DNA of 64,000 bases from an uncultured Bradyrhizobium sp. Lineage in GTDB: Bacteria; Pseudomonadota; Alphaproteobacteria; Rhizobiales; Xanthobacteraceae. Location of the stretch: NCBI RefSeq assembly GCF_936928535.1, contig NZ_CAKZHY010000098.1, positions 1-64,000 on the forward strand, given 5' to 3'. The notes below the pieces were generated by a model. That model was not told where the DNA came from. It searched no databases and was given only the letters and a program-made list of their open reading frames with translations. Below are positions 32,640-41,808 of the stretch, piece after piece. The position numbers and the translations under genes are program-made. Within the stretch, counting starts at the first letter, position 1. Each line of letters opens with the position of its first letter.

Positions 32640-34844
32640 TCAGGACTGATGGCGTTCGTTTCGGCGCGTGAGACGGCGCGGCGAGGATTCCTTGAGCGAC
32701 TTTCCACGGCCAGACAGACTCGGATTTGTCATGAAGTAGTTGTGCACGTTGAAAGGCTCTTCGCCCTTCGCGGCCTTCATACGCGTTGAGGACCCGTCCG
32801 GCAACAATTGCCAGCTCTGCTCATTGTCCTTCAGGTTCGCGACCATGATCTGTTCGAGAACCTGCTGATGCACCGTGGGATTTTGCAGCGGACACAGCAC
32901 CTCGACACGGCGATCGAGGTTGCGCGGCATCATATCGGCCGACGAGATATACACAGCCGCTTTCGCGCTCGGCAGGCCCTGGCCCATGCCGAAGCAGTAG
33001 ATTCGGCCGTGTTCCAGGAATCGTCCGATGATCGACTTGACGCGGATGTTCTCGGACAGGCCGGGAATGCCGGGACGGAGGCAGCAGATACCGCGCACCA
33101 CGAGCTCGACCTGCACACCGGCCTGTGAGGCCTCGTAGAGCGCGTCGATGATATCGGGATCGACAAGCGCATTCATCTTCATCCAGACCGCGCCGGGCTT
33201 GCCGTGACGGGCGTGCTCGGTCTCGCCCTGGATGTGCTCGATGATGCGCTTGCGCAGGGTCAGCGGTGACACTGCCATCTTTTCCAGATCGCTCGGCGCG
33301 GCATAGCCCGTGATGAAGTTGAACACGCGCGCGGCGTCGCGGCCGATGGTCGGTTCCGAGGTGAAGTAGGACAAGTCCGTATAGATACGCGCGGTGACCG
33401 GGTGATAATTGCCGGTGCCGGTATGGACGTAAGTGGTGAGGCTGCCGCCCTCGCGGCGCACCACCATCGAGAGCTTTGCGTGCGTCTTCAGCTCGAGGAA
33501 GCCGTAGACGACCTGCACGCCGGCGCGCTCGAGGTCGCGCGCCCAACGGATGTTGGCCTCTTCGTCGAAACGTGCCTTCAGCTCGATCAGCGCGGTGACG
33601 GATTTGCCCGCTTCGGCGGCCTCCGCGAGCGCGCGCACGATCGGCGAATTGTTGGAGGTACGGTAGAGCGTCTGCTTGATCGCGACGACGTCAGGATCGC
33701 GCGTCGCCTGTTGCAGGAACTGCACCACCACGTCGAAGGATTCGTAGGGGTGATGGACGATCAGGTCCTTCTGCCTGATCGCAGCGAAGATGTCGCCGCC
33801 ATGCTCGCGCACGCGCTCGGGATGGCGCGGCACGTAAGGAGTGAATTCGAGGTCGGGCCGGTCGAGACGCGTCAGCTGCGACAGCTCGTTCATGGCGAGC
33901 ACGCCGTCGACCAGGAACACCTCGTCGTCGGCCGCCGACAACGCATGCTGGACGAAGTTGCGCAGCTCCTCCGGCATCTTGCCGTCGATCTCGAGCCGGA
34001 TCACCGATCCGCGGCGGCGGCGCTTCAGCGCGGTCTCGAACAAGCGGACGAGGTCTTCGGCCTCTTCCTCGATCTCGAGCTCGGAGTCGCGGATGATGCG
34101 GAAGGCGCCTTGGCCGTGCAGGCTGTAGCCGGGGAACAGGCGGTTGATGAACAGGCCAGTGGCCTGCTCCAGCGAGATCAGGCGGACCTTGCCCTCGGCC
34201 GGCAGGCGGATGAAGCGATCGATCTTGCCGGGCATGCGGATCAGCGCGTTCATCGGCTTGCCGTCGGCTTCGCGCGTGAGCTGGAGCGCGATGGTGAAGC
34301 CAAGGCTCGGGATGAACGGGAAGGGGTGGGCCGGATCGATCGCCAGCGGCGTCAGCAGCGGGAACACGTTGTTGAGGAAATACTCCTCGAGCCAGGTCCG
34401 CTGCGCTTTGGTGACATCCTTGCCGTCGACCAGCACGATCCCGACTTCGGCCAGCGTGCCGCGCAGCTCGCGCCAGATCGCCTGCTGATCGCTGGCCAAT
34501 TGCGAGACGGTCCGGTTGATCAACGCCAGTTGCTCTGACGGGGTCAGGCCGTCGGGCGCCCGCTCGGCAATGCCCTCGCGGACTTGCGCCTTGATGCCGG
34601 CGACGCGGACCATGAAGAATTCGTCGAGGTTATTTGCCGAAATCGACAGAAATCTCACCCGCTCCAGCATCGGGTGGCTGGGGTTGACCGACTCCTCGAG
34701 AACGCGACGGTTGAAATGCAGCCAGGACAGCTCGCGATTGATGAATCGCTCGGGGCTTGAGGCGATCGCCGGCAGGCCCTCGGTCTCCGTTGCTTTCTCT
34801 TTTGTTTCAATAGCTTGCGCGGAGTCCATGAGAAGTCGGTCCAT
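32640..34844 (-). CDS. ppk: Polyphosphate kinase 1
   Basis: A 734-residue Ppk1, which reversibly makes polyphosphate from ATP. The autophosphorylated histidine is His455 in LELKTHAKLSMVVRREGG. The N-terminal domain starts at RFINRELSWLHFNRRVLEES, and the C-terminal domain ends with DRRVEVLCPLQNP. The family length is about 690-720, so the ends are slightly extended. The ATG at 34844 is used; an in-frame ATG at 34829 is possible. Adjacent to ppx, so synthesis and breakdown of polyphosphate are encoded together. Confidence 0.97.
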   Translation of the reverse strand: MDRLLMDSAQAIETKEKATETEGLPAIASSPERFINRELSWLHFNRRVLEESVNPSHPMLERVRFLSISANNLDEFFMVRVAGIKAQVREGIAERAPDGLTPSEQLALINRTVSQLASDQQAIWRELRGTLAEVGIVLVDGKDVTKAQRTWLEEYFLNNVFPLLTPLAIDPAHPFPFIPSLGFTIALQLTREADGKPMNALIRMPGKIDRFIRLPAEGKVRLISLEQATGLFINRLFPGYSLHGQGAFRIIRDSELEIEEEAEDLVRLFETALKRRRRGSVIRLEIDGKMPEELRNFVQHALSAADDEVFLVDGVLAMNELSQLTRLDRPDLEFTPYVPRHPERVREHGGDIFAAIRQKDLIVHHPYESFDVVVQFLQQATRDPDVVAIKQTLYRTSNNSPIVRALAEAAEAGKSVTALIELKARFDEEANIRWARDLERAGVQVVYGFLELKTHAKLSMVVRREGGSLTTYVHTGTGNYHPVTARIYTDLSYFTSEPTIGRDAARVFNFITGYAAPSDLEKMAVSPLTLRKRIIEHIQGETEHARHGKPGAVWMKMNALVDPDIIDALYEASQAGVQVELVVRGICCLRPGIPGLSENIRVKSIIGRFLEHGRIYCFGMGQGLPSAKAAVYISSADMMPRNLDRRVEVLCPLQNPTVHQQVLEQIMVANLKDNEQSWQLLPDGSSTRMKAAKGEEPFNVHNYFMTNPSLSGRGKSLKESSPRRLTRRNERHQS

Positions 34845-34994
34845 CCAGTTCGCCCCAGTTTGCGACTTATCCGCAAAACCGGCGGGAGCATGTGTTAATG
34901 CGATGACGTTTCGATGACATTGATGTTCCGCTACCGCGCGACGTCAAGCGGGCCCAAGGGAGATCTAAGGGGAGGTCCAACCAGCGCCCGGCGG

Positions 34995-35765
34995 TCAGGT
35001 GTCCCTAAGCAGCTCGGCGGCCAGCGCCCTGGTGACGGGGCGGCCGAGCCGCAGTGCCTCGCTGTCCAGCCGCTCCACCGCGCGCCGCGCAGCGGCCGAG
35101 GAGCGCTCCAGCCGGGTCGCGAGGTAGCTCACGACAGTCTCGTCCACGGTGAGCTGTCGATCGGCGCAGAACTTGACAATCAGGCCGCGGAACAACTGGT
35201 CATCCGGTGGCGCGAGCGAAATCACGGGGATCGTCCGAAGCCGAGAGCGCAGGTCGCGGAGCTCGACCTCCAGTGCTGCAGGCGCCTCTCGTCCAGTGAA
35301 CAGCACATAGGCGCCGTCCTCGCGGGCGAGGTTCATCAGGTGGAAGAGGGCGCGCTCGTCAAAATCCCCAGCCTTGAGATCCTCGACCACCAGCGCGCCG
35401 GTCGCGAGCGCGCCGGGGACAGTGGGGGCGCTGAGCGCATTGGCCGTGGTCGAGCGAGCGCCGGCCTCCTCGGCCCAGATCGCGGCAAGATGACTCTTGC
35501 CGGAGCCTTCCGGGCCGGTGAGACACATGATCCGGTTCGGCCATTCCGGCCAGCTGTCGATGAGGGCAAGACCGGCGGCATTGGCAGGGCCCTCGAGGAA
35601 ATTGTCCCGGCTGAGGCTCTCCGCATGCGGAAGCGAAAACGCCAATTGTCGGGGGTGAACGCGGCCTGCCACGCTTGCTTTGCTCCGTGCCGGCGCGCCG
35701 GCTTGGTTGGAAGAGTCGAGATATCCGGCGGGAGTTGGCCTTTTGCGGGGCCCTTTCTCCCTCAT
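34995..35765 (-). CDS. hdaA: DnaA-related regulatory inactivation protein HdaA
   Basis: A 256-residue AAA+ protein homologous to Hda. It contains an intact P-loop, TGPEGSGKSHLAAIW, then Walker B-like GALVVEDL and sensor region LFTGREAPAALEVELRDLRSRL. It lacks the C-terminal DnaA-box-binding domain, as expected. With the sliding clamp it promotes ATP hydrolysis by DnaA and so prevents re-initiation. The start at 35765 overlaps the stop of the phosphatidyltransferase gene (ATGA), so the longer frame to 35798 is not used. A clamp-binding motif at the N-terminus (RQLAFSLP) fits Hda function. The neighbouring purMN is typical of alphaproteobacteria. Confidence 0.92.
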   Translation of the reverse strand: MREKGPRKRPTPAGYLDSSNQAGAPARSKASVAGRVHPRQLAFSLPHAESLSRDNFLEGPANAAGLALIDSWPEWPNRIMCLTGPEGSGKSHLAAIWAEEAGARSTTANALSAPTVPGALATGALVVEDLKAGDFDERALFHLMNLAREDGAYVLFTGREAPAALEVELRDLRSRLRTIPVISLAPPDDQLFRGLIVKFCADRQLTVDETVVSYLATRLERSSAAARRAVERLDSEALRLGRPVTRALAAELLRDT

Positions 35766-36304
35766 TTGGCTTCGATCGTGCTCATGTGCCGCAGCCACTC
35801 AACGAGATAGAGCGACACCGAGGAGAGCGTGAAGATCGTAACGAAGCCCATCAAGATGATATCATAGGGCGCCGGCCTGAAGCCGAAGGCAAGTGCGGCC
35901 AGCACCAGCGCGGCGTAGGCGACCTGCGCCACTGTGTTTAGCTTGGATACTTTCGACGGTTTCATCTCGACCGGCTTGTCGAACAGCCAGGACACGATCA
36001 CGGCTGTGACGATCATGATGTCGCGCGACACCACCAGGATGACGATCCAGCGTGGGATGTCACCCCAGATGCCGAGCGACAGGTAGATCGACACCAGCAG
36101 CGCCTTGTCGGCCAGCGGGTCGAGCAAGGCGCCAAGCTCGCTCGTCATGTTGAAGCGCTTGGCCAGAAAGCCGTCGACGGCGTCGCTGATGCCCGCGATG
36201 AGGAAGACGGCGAACGCCACCTCCATTTGGCTCGACACGATGGCCCAGACGATGATCGGGACCAGCATGATGCGGCCCAGGGTAATAATGTTCGGAATAC
36301 TCAC
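35762..36304 (-). CDS. CDP-alcohol phosphatidyltransferase (PgsA-like)
   Basis: A 180-residue inner-membrane enzyme. The signature D-x2-D-G-x2-A-x8-G-x3-D-x3-D is seen as SDAVDGFLAKRFNMTSELGA then LLDPLADK. Start at the GTG at 36304 (product begins VSIPNIITLGRIMLVPIIVW), the normal opening of the family; the 34-residue extension to 36406 has no membrane or family character. It should join CDP-diacylglycerol to glycerol-3-phosphate or a similar alcohol, so phosphatidylglycerophosphate synthase or a cardiolipin-type synthase; the exact acceptor is not determined. It is translationally coupled to hdaA. Confidence 0.88.
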   Translation of the reverse strand: MSIPNIITLGRIMLVPIIVWAIVSSQMEVAFAVFLIAGISDAVDGFLAKRFNMTSELGALLDPLADKALLVSIYLSLGIWGDIPRWIVILVVSRDIMIVTAVIVSWLFDKPVEMKPSKVSKLNTVAQVAYAALVLAALAFGFRPAPYDIILMGFVTIFTLSSVSLYLVEWLRHMSTIEAK

Positions 36305-36459
36305 ACGGCGCTTCCCGGCACCCGACCTGACCTTGAATCCGGCCTCTAAGAGGCTGAACCGGTTGATATCTCTACATAGTATAAGGCGGGGCGCCACGCT
36401 TGCCATTGCGCGTCCCCGGAATTCGACGTAACCAGCCGCAAACCCACTGGAAATCGGGC

Positions 36460-37533
36460 ATGACCGACCGCAAAAACGGCCTCACTTACGCCGATTCAGG
36501 CGTCGATATCGACGCGGGCAACCGCCTGGTCGACCTGATCAAGCCGATGGTGCGCGCCACCGCACGGCCCGGCGCCGATGCCGAGATCGGCGGATTCGGC
36601 GGCCTGTTCGACCTCAAGGCGGCCGGCTTCAAGGACCCTGTCCTGGTCGCGGCTACCGACGGCGTCGGCACCAAGGTCAAGATCGCGATCGAGACCGGCC
36701 TGCATGGCGGAATCGGCATCGACCTCGTCGCCATGAGCGTCAACGACCTCGTGGTGCAGGGCGCCGAGCCGCTGTTCTTCCTCGACTATTTCGCCTGTGG
36801 CAAGCTCGATCCGGAGGCCACCGCCGCCATCGTGGCAGGCGTCGCCGAGGGCTGCCGCGAATCCGGCTGTGCCCTGATCGGCGGCGAGACCGCGGAGATG
36901 CCCGGCCTTTACAAGGACGGCGACTACGACCTCGGCGGCTTTGCCGTCGGTGCGGCCGAACGCGGCACGCTGCTGCCGCGCAAGGACATCGCTGCGGGTG
37001 ACGCCGTGATCGGCCTCGCCTCATCAGGCGTGCATTCCAACGGCTTCTCCCTGGTGCGCAAGATCGTGGAACAGTCCGGCCTCGGCTTCGAGGCGCAGGC
37101 GCCGTTTGCCCCTGTCATGACGCTCGGCGGGGCGCTGCTGACGCCGACGAAGCTCTACGTCAAATCCTGCCTGAGGGCGATCCGCGAGACCGGTGTGGTA
37201 AAGGGTCTCGCCCATATCACCGGCGGCGGTTTCACCGACAATATTCCGCGTGTGTTGCCCGCACATCTTGGCGTCGGCATCGACCTCGCGCGCCTGCCGG
37301 TGCTGCCGGTGTTCAAATGGCTGGCCGCGCAAGCAGGCATCGCCGAGCTCGAAATGCTGCGGACCTTCAACTGCGGCATCGGCATGATCGCGATCGTCGA
37401 GCCCGAAAAGGTCGATGAGGTCCTGCGGGTCTTCACCGATGCCGGCGAGACCGTGGCCCAGCTCGGCACCGTGATCCCGGCCGAGGGCGAGCACCGCGTC
37501 GTCTATAACGGCCACCTCGACATGGCCTTGTGA
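36460..37533 (+). CDS. purM: Phosphoribosylformylglycinamidine cyclo-ligase
   Basis: A 357-residue PurM (AIR synthetase), which closes the imidazole ring in purine synthesis. Start MTDRKNGLTYADSGVDIDAG is canonical; the frame to 36400 is longer but unlike the family. Motifs include ATDGVGTKVKIAI, GGETAEMPG (near residue 142) and HITGGGFTDNIPRVLP. Its stop (TGA) shares one base with the purN ATG. Divergent from the phosphatidyltransferase/hdaA pair, with a 155-base shared promoter region. Confidence 0.97.
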   Translation: MTDRKNGLTYADSGVDIDAGNRLVDLIKPMVRATARPGADAEIGGFGGLFDLKAAGFKDPVLVAATDGVGTKVKIAIETGLHGGIGIDLVAMSVNDLVVQGAEPLFFLDYFACGKLDPEATAAIVAGVAEGCRESGCALIGGETAEMPGLYKDGDYDLGGFAVGAAERGTLLPRKDIAAGDAVIGLASSGVHSNGFSLVRKIVEQSGLGFEAQAPFAPVMTLGGALLTPTKLYVKSCLRAIRETGVVKGLAHITGGGFTDNIPRVLPAHLGVGIDLARLPVLPVFKWLAAQAGIAELEMLRTFNCGIGMIAIVEPEKVDEVLRVFTDAGETVAQLGTVIPAEGEHRVVYNGHLDMAL

Positions 37534-38201
37534 TGACCGGCGCTGTGATGAAACGGCGCGTCGCCATCCTGATCTCCGGCCGCGGCTCCAACATGTCCGC
37601 GCTGATCAAGGCAGCCAGCGCGGCGGATTTTCCGGCAGAGATTGCGCTCGTCATCTCGAACAAGGCAGACGCGCTCGGGCTCGAAAGAGCCAGGGCGGCC
37701 GGCGTGACAACCGAGGTGATCGAGAGCAAGCCGTTCGGCAAGGATCGCGCCGGGTTCGAGAAAGTGCTGCAAGCCGCGCTCGATGCGCACGGCATCGAGC
37801 TGATTTGTCTCGGCGGTTTCATGCGCCTGTTCACGGCCGAGTTCGCCAGGGCCTGGTACGGGCGGATGCTCAACATCCATCCCTCGCTGTTGCCGTCCTT
37901 CCCCGGCCTCGACCCGCATGGCCAAGCCCTGCGCGCCGGCGTCAAACTGTCTGGCGCGACAGTGCATTTTGTGATCCCGGAGACCGATGCCGGTCCAATC
38001 GTGATGCAGGGTGCGGTGCCGGTCAGCGACCACGACACGGCCGAGACGCTGTCGGAGCGCATCCTCGAAGTCGAGCACCGCATCTATCCAGCGGCGCTGA
38101 GCCTGCTCGCGACCGGCAAGGTCGAGATCGAGGGCGATGTCTGCAAGACGGCCGGGACCGCGGCGTCAGAGAATTTTCTGATCGCGCCGGTGGCGAACTG
38201 A
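37533..38201 (+). CDS. purN: Phosphoribosylglycinamide formyltransferase
   Basis: A 222-residue PurN that transfers formyl from 10-formyl-THF to GAR. Motifs: VAILISGRGSNMSALI at the N-terminus, LGGFMRLF, the catalytic region LNIHPSLLPSFPGLDPHGQA (Asn-His) and VIPETDAGPIVMQ with the catalytic Asp. It starts at the ATG one base into the purM stop; a GTG one codon earlier is possible. The purMN pair forms a two-gene operon. Confidence 0.96.
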   Translation: MTGAVMKRRVAILISGRGSNMSALIKAASAADFPAEIALVISNKADALGLERARAAGVTTEVIESKPFGKDRAGFEKVLQAALDAHGIELICLGGFMRLFTAEFARAWYGRMLNIHPSLLPSFPGLDPHGQALRAGVKLSGATVHFVIPETDAGPIVMQGAVPVSDHDTAETLSERILEVEHRIYPAALSLLATGKVEIEGDVCKTAGTAASENFLIAPVAN

Positions 38202-38233
38202 AGCGCACGCGCGTTTCGTCGCTCCAAACAAAT

Positions 38234-38252
38234 CCCCCGGCAGAGCCGGGGG
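38234..38252 (-). terminator. Rho-independent terminator of the cold-shock gene
   Basis: CCCCCGGC-AGA-GCCGGGGG is a perfect 8-base stem. On the minus strand it is followed by ATTTGTTTGG and lies 38 bases past the cold-shock stop. It is also 33 bases after purN but has no T-run in that direction, so it mainly serves the minus-strand gene. Confidence 0.75.
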
Positions 38253-38289
38253 CATCGTCATGATCTCTCGTGCTTGGCTTTGAGAGAAG

Positions 38290-38496
38290 TCAGGAGACCT
38301 TGAGGTTCTCCGCGGATGCCTTGCCGCGGTTTTCCACAAGGTCGTACTCAACCACTTGGTTCTCATTTAGGGTCGAGAGTCCGGCGCGCTCCACGGCCGA
38401 GATGTGGACGAACACATCTTTGTCGCCGCCGTTCGGCTTGATGAACCCGTAGCCCTTGGTTGGGTTGAACCATTTGACGGTGCCCTTTTGTGGCAT
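38290..38496 (-). CDS. Cold-shock domain protein (CspA family)
   Basis: A 68-residue single-domain cold-shock protein starting MPQKGTVKWFNPTKGYGFIK, with RNP1 (KGYGFIK) and RNP2 (DVFVHISAV) both intact. It binds single-stranded RNA or DNA as a chaperone. GGAGGAGAC lies upstream of the ATG. The ~290-base region upstream is long enough for a regulated 5' leader, as in cold-shock mRNAs, but I cannot define one. Confidence 0.97.
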   Translation of the reverse strand: MPQKGTVKWFNPTKGYGFIKPNGGDKDVFVHISAVERAGLSTLNENQVVEYDLVENRGKASAENLKVS

Positions 38497-38787
38497 CGTT
38501 AGTCTCCTCCGCTAGATACTAAAAAGACGCGGCCGCTTTTTCGCGTGCCACGTCACAAACGGGCTTCCGGAAGTCTGTTCGAGTCTTGAGCCTGTCGCGA
38601 AACGCACAGCCGAGCGGCCAATTCCGATTGTGTACGATATTCCAACACGAAAACCGGGCGCTAGCAAGCTGGGTGCAAACTTCAAGACCGCGCCGGAGAC
38701 GTCCCGCTGCAATTTGTGACCTGTGGCCGCGGAACCACAATCGGAGGCAATCACCCGGGCGACAGCACGCGGACCGGTTGACCCCCA

Positions 38788-40059
38788 ATGGCAGTTCAGC
38801 ACAAATCGTCGCACCTGCGCGTCTCGGGTGTTGTATTTTTGCGGGCCGCCATTTTGCTTCGGGATTTAGTCGTCATGTGCTGCACGCGGCAGCCCACCGG
38901 GATACGGCAGACGATCGGGCTGGACCGTATCCGCCGGATCGTGACGGCGATTGCCATGACACTCGTGTTTGTTGCGATGTTACCGGCGATGGCGGCCTTC
39001 GCGCAGACCCCGACGCCGACTTCGTCTCCGACACCCACACCAACGCCGACGCCCACCCCGACACCGTCGCCGTCACCTTCGCCGACCCCGGGCGCGACGT
39101 CGGCCAACGCCAACCAGTCGGCGGGCAACAGCGCGCTCAATCTGGGTTCGAATTTTCTGGAGCGGCTGGGCGGCCAGGCTTCAAGCGGCATCAACCGGAC
39201 CTCGCGCTCCAATCCCGGCGGCGGCGGTGCGTCGGAAAGTGCAGAGGATCCGCGCTACCGCACCTGGTATGAGGGGTACGGCATTTCGGTCCGCACCGAC
39301 CCACAGGGCGATTTCGTCGGTGACAAGCGCACGACGTTCGGCGGCGTCGCCGGCTTCGGTGCGCGGGTCGCGCCGGGCGTCAATCTGGGCTTCTCCGTCG
39401 ACCAGAGCCACACCGACATCGACGTGCCGCTCGCGCTTCAGTCGGCGACGCTCGACCTGACGCAGATCGGCTTCAACGGTTCTATCGACAAAGGACCTTG
39501 GACCTGGGCCTTCGCCTTGGTGCACGGTTTCGGCAAGGTGCGTACCGGCCGCGATACCGGCTTCGGCCTTGCGGTCGCGGGCTATCACGCCACAGTCGAC
39601 GGTGCGCTCACCGAGATCAACTATTACTGGACCCAGGATCAGATGCGCATCGTGCCGAAGGGCGCACTCGAATATGTGCGCGCCACCAGCGCGGCATTCC
39701 AGGAGGCCGGGGGGCTTGATCCACTCAACGTCGGCTCGAGCGCGATCTCTCGCGCGCGCGTCATGATCGGCGCCGAGGTCGGGCGTTACTTCATCTTCGA
39801 CCGCAAGATCCTGGACCTCTCGGCCTACGGCAAGTTCGTCGACAATTTCTACCAGGACCTCGGCTCGGTGCAGGTGAGCCTCGGCACCCAGAACATCGTC
39901 GTCCCCGGCATCGGCGAGAGTCGGTACGGCATGGACGCCGGCGCCTCGGCGTCGCTGAGCCTGACCAACACCGCGCGGCTATATGTCAATTACGACGGCA
40001 AGTTCCGCAACGAGCTGACATCGCACCAGGGCACGCTCGGCTTCGAATATCGCTGGTGA
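38788..40059 (+). CDS. Autotransporter-type outer-membrane beta-barrel protein with Thr-Pro linker
   Basis: A 423-residue protein. After an irregular N-terminus, a signal peptide ends at PAMAAFAQ (~residue 73). Next is a low-complexity TPTP/SPSP linker (residues ~74-102, DNA 39009-39091), then a beta-barrel of about 300 residues ending in GTLGFEYRW, the terminal aromatic signature of outer-membrane proteins recognised by BamA. Barrel strands (GVNLGFSVDQSHTDIDV, WAFALVHGFGKV, INYYWTQ) are autotransporter-like, but the passenger is only the linker and ~80 residues. The start at 38788 is the first ATG; an ATG at 38875 would leave a shorter leader. Likely an adhesin or porin-like protein; cargo unknown. 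Confidence 0.8.
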   Translation: MAVQHKSSHLRVSGVVFLRAAILLRDLVVMCCTRQPTGIRQTIGLDRIRRIVTAIAMTLVFVAMLPAMAAFAQTPTPTSSPTPTPTPTPTPTPSPSPSPTPGATSANANQSAGNSALNLGSNFLERLGGQASSGINRTSRSNPGGGGASESAEDPRYRTWYEGYGISVRTDPQGDFVGDKRTTFGGVAGFGARVAPGVNLGFSVDQSHTDIDVPLALQSATLDLTQIGFNGSIDKGPWTWAFALVHGFGKVRTGRDTGFGLAVAGYHATVDGALTEINYYWTQDQMRIVPKGALEYVRATSAAFQEAGGLDPLNVGSSAISRARVMIGAEVGRYFIFDRKILDLSAYGKFVDNFYQDLGSVQVSLGTQNIVVPGIGESRYGMDAGASASLSLTNTARLYVNYDGKFRNELTSHQGTLGFEYRW

Positions 40060-40078
40060 AGAGACTGCTCGATCCCAC

Positions 40079-41119
40079 TCAGATCGGCGTCGCCGCAACA
40101 TATCCGGACAATCCAAAGCCTTCTCGGGCCGCCGTCATCATCGGCACCAACGCGTTCGGATGAATGAACTCGTCGCGGAAGCAGGGATGGGTTTTGGGAT
40201 CGAAGATCTTCTTCAGCCAGTCGACTACGATCTTGTGCCGCTCGGAGGCGCGGAACTCCTTGTGATAGGTGAGCCAGAGATCGGCGTGGTGGCTGACACC
40301 GAGGTCGACGGCGACCAGCGGAACACCGAGCGCGATCGACACCGTCGGCAGGAAGCCGATGCCGGCGCCGCGCTCGACTGCATAGAGCACGCCGACGGAC
40401 GAGTTGGTCTTGATCCCGACGATACCCTCGAGCGATTTGAGCCCCAGGACGCGCGCATAGGCGCCGTCGTCGACCTGGGGCGCGTTTTGCTTGACGATGC
40501 GATGGTTCGGCAATTCGGCAAGCGTCGCGGGGAGGCCGTAGAGGTTCGCATATTCCCTGGAGACGAAGGGGTAGATGTGCAACCGGCCGAGCTTGGCGAC
40601 GATGAGATCGGGATTGGTTGGTGGCTCGAACTGGATCGCGATGTCCGACTCCAGTCGCGCGACGTCGGCCTGCTCCATCGCGCAACGCAGATCGACGGTG
40701 ATCTTGCGATAGGTCTTCTGGAAATCGATCAGCCGCGGCAGGACCCAGAAATTGCCTGGCCCTTCCGTCACCGCAACGCGCACGGTGCCCGACATATCGC
40801 TGGATGAGCGCGAGGCGCGGCGGAAGACGTTGAAGGCGTGACGCTCCATATGCGCGACGTCGGCGATCATCGCGGTGCCTTCGTCGCTGAGCGTGAGCCC
40901 GCTCTGGTCGCGCAGGAAAAGCTTGCAGCCGATGCGCTCTTCGAGCCGGTCGATCCTGCGCATCAATGTGGTGGAGGTGAGCCCGAGTTCCTCCGCAGCG
41001 TTTCGGAAACTTTTAAATTTTGCGCAAGCTAAAAACAGCTTCAAATCGTCCCAGGACGCATTTAGCGCTTCTTCATGGTGCTGCATCAATGCAGCACCCC
41101 GGTGCAATACTTGCTGCAT
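40079..41119 (-). CDS. LysR-family transcriptional regulator
   Basis: A 346-residue LTTR. The N-terminal winged helix is WDDLKLFLACAKFKSFRNAA followed by LTSTTLMRRIDRLEERIG; the C-terminal periplasmic-binding-like effector domain spans ~120-325. Start at 41119 (GGAGATCCGGAGT upstream); an in-frame ATG at 41086 is possible. It is divergent from the GNAT cluster (71 bases apart), the classic position of a regulator of the neighbouring genes. A 22-base palindrome lies at its start. The inducer is unknown. Confidence 0.9.
   Translation of the reverse strand: MQQVLHRGAALMQHHEEALNASWDDLKLFLACAKFKSFRNAAEELGLTSTTLMRRIDRLEERIGCKLFLRDQSGLTLSDEGTAMIADVAHMERHAFNVFRRASRSSSDMSGTVRVAVTEGPGNFWVLPRLIDFQKTYRKITVDLRCAMEQADVARLESDIAIQFEPPTNPDLIVAKLGRLHIYPFVSREYANLYGLPATLAELPNHRIVKQNAPQVDDGAYARVLGLKSLEGIVGIKTNSSVGVLYAVERGAGIGFLPTVSIALGVPLVAVDLGVSHHADLWLTYHKEFRASERHKIVVDWLKKIFDPKTHPCFRDEFIHPNALVPMMTAAREGFGLSGYVAATPI
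41077..41119. promoter_or_regulatory. Palindrome and extra half-site at the LysR start (candidate operator)
   Basis: GGTGCTGCAT (41077-41086) and ATGCAGCACC (41089-41098) form a perfect 10-base inverted repeat with 2 bases between. A third copy of the arm core TGCTGCAT sits at 41112-41119. All three lie in the first 15 codons of the LysR frame or its leader, 70-115 bases before the divergent GNAT gene. This could be the autoregulatory LysR site for both directions; in the mRNA it could also fold over the second ATG. Confidence 0.5.
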
Positions 41120-41190
41120 ACTCCGGATCTCCAGCCGCTAAGCTTCTGCTCGTAGCGGTGTACAAAACCCCTGAACGATAGAGGGACGAC

Positions 41191-41808
41191 ATGAGTATGG
41201 AAAGGGGCTCGTTTGCCGCAAGGCATGATTTCGATGCCTTGCCGCTGAGCCCCGACGTGGACGTCCGTTGCGCGCAATTCGGGGAAATCGACGCGCTTTC
41301 GGATATGGCGCACCGGCTGGTGCCGGGCGTGCAGATCGGGGCGAAGGAGCTTGCAAGATATTTCGCTTTCGATCCCCAGAGCATCCTGACCTTCAGCCGG
41401 AACGGCACGCTGCTCGGCGGCATGGCCTTCCTGTTTCTCAATGAGCGCGGGCACGATGCGTTGCTGCTCGACGATATCTGCCTGACCGCGCCCGACACGC
41501 ACCATCTCGCCGCGGCGGATGACGAAGTTTCTGCGATCTACATCTGGGCGATTGCCGCAACCGGCCGCGGCATCGCCGGACTTGGCAAAGCTGCGGCTCA
41601 TCTTCGGCAAATAAGGTTTCGCGGCGCGGACTGCTATGCACAGCCGTCAACCGTGGCCGGACGCGAAATCATGAAGGCGACGGGTTTCGAGCCGATCTCC
41701 AGCTTTCAGCCCGACCTCTGGTGTTACGAGCGACCGTGGCATCGGCAGCCGATGCGTATGCCTGGCGCGATCATCCAAACAAGGAGTTTCGCAGATGCAC
41801 GGCACTAG
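41191..41808 (+). CDS. GNAT-like protein 1 of the four-gene cluster
   Basis: A 205-residue protein. A central region (NGTLLGGMAFLFLNERG, then IYIWAIAATGRGIAGLGKA) follows the beta4-alpha3 acetyl-CoA-binding pattern of GNATs, and a late MKATGFEPISSFQ resembles the usual motif B end. The similarity is moderate, and the usual R/Q-x-x-G-x-G/A motif is not exact (GRGIAGLG). GAGGGA lies before the ATG. The next GNAT gene starts inside its last 14 bases. Probably a cytoplasmic acyltransferase or a structural partner; substrate unknown. Confidence 0.7.
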   Translation: MSMERGSFAARHDFDALPLSPDVDVRCAQFGEIDALSDMAHRLVPGVQIGAKELARYFAFDPQSILTFSRNGTLLGGMAFLFLNERGHDALLLDDICLTAPDTHHLAAADDEVSAIYIWAIAATGRGIAGLGKAAAHLRQIRFRGADCYAQPSTVAGREIMKATGFEPISSFQPDLWCYERPWHRQPMRMPGAIIQTRSFADARH

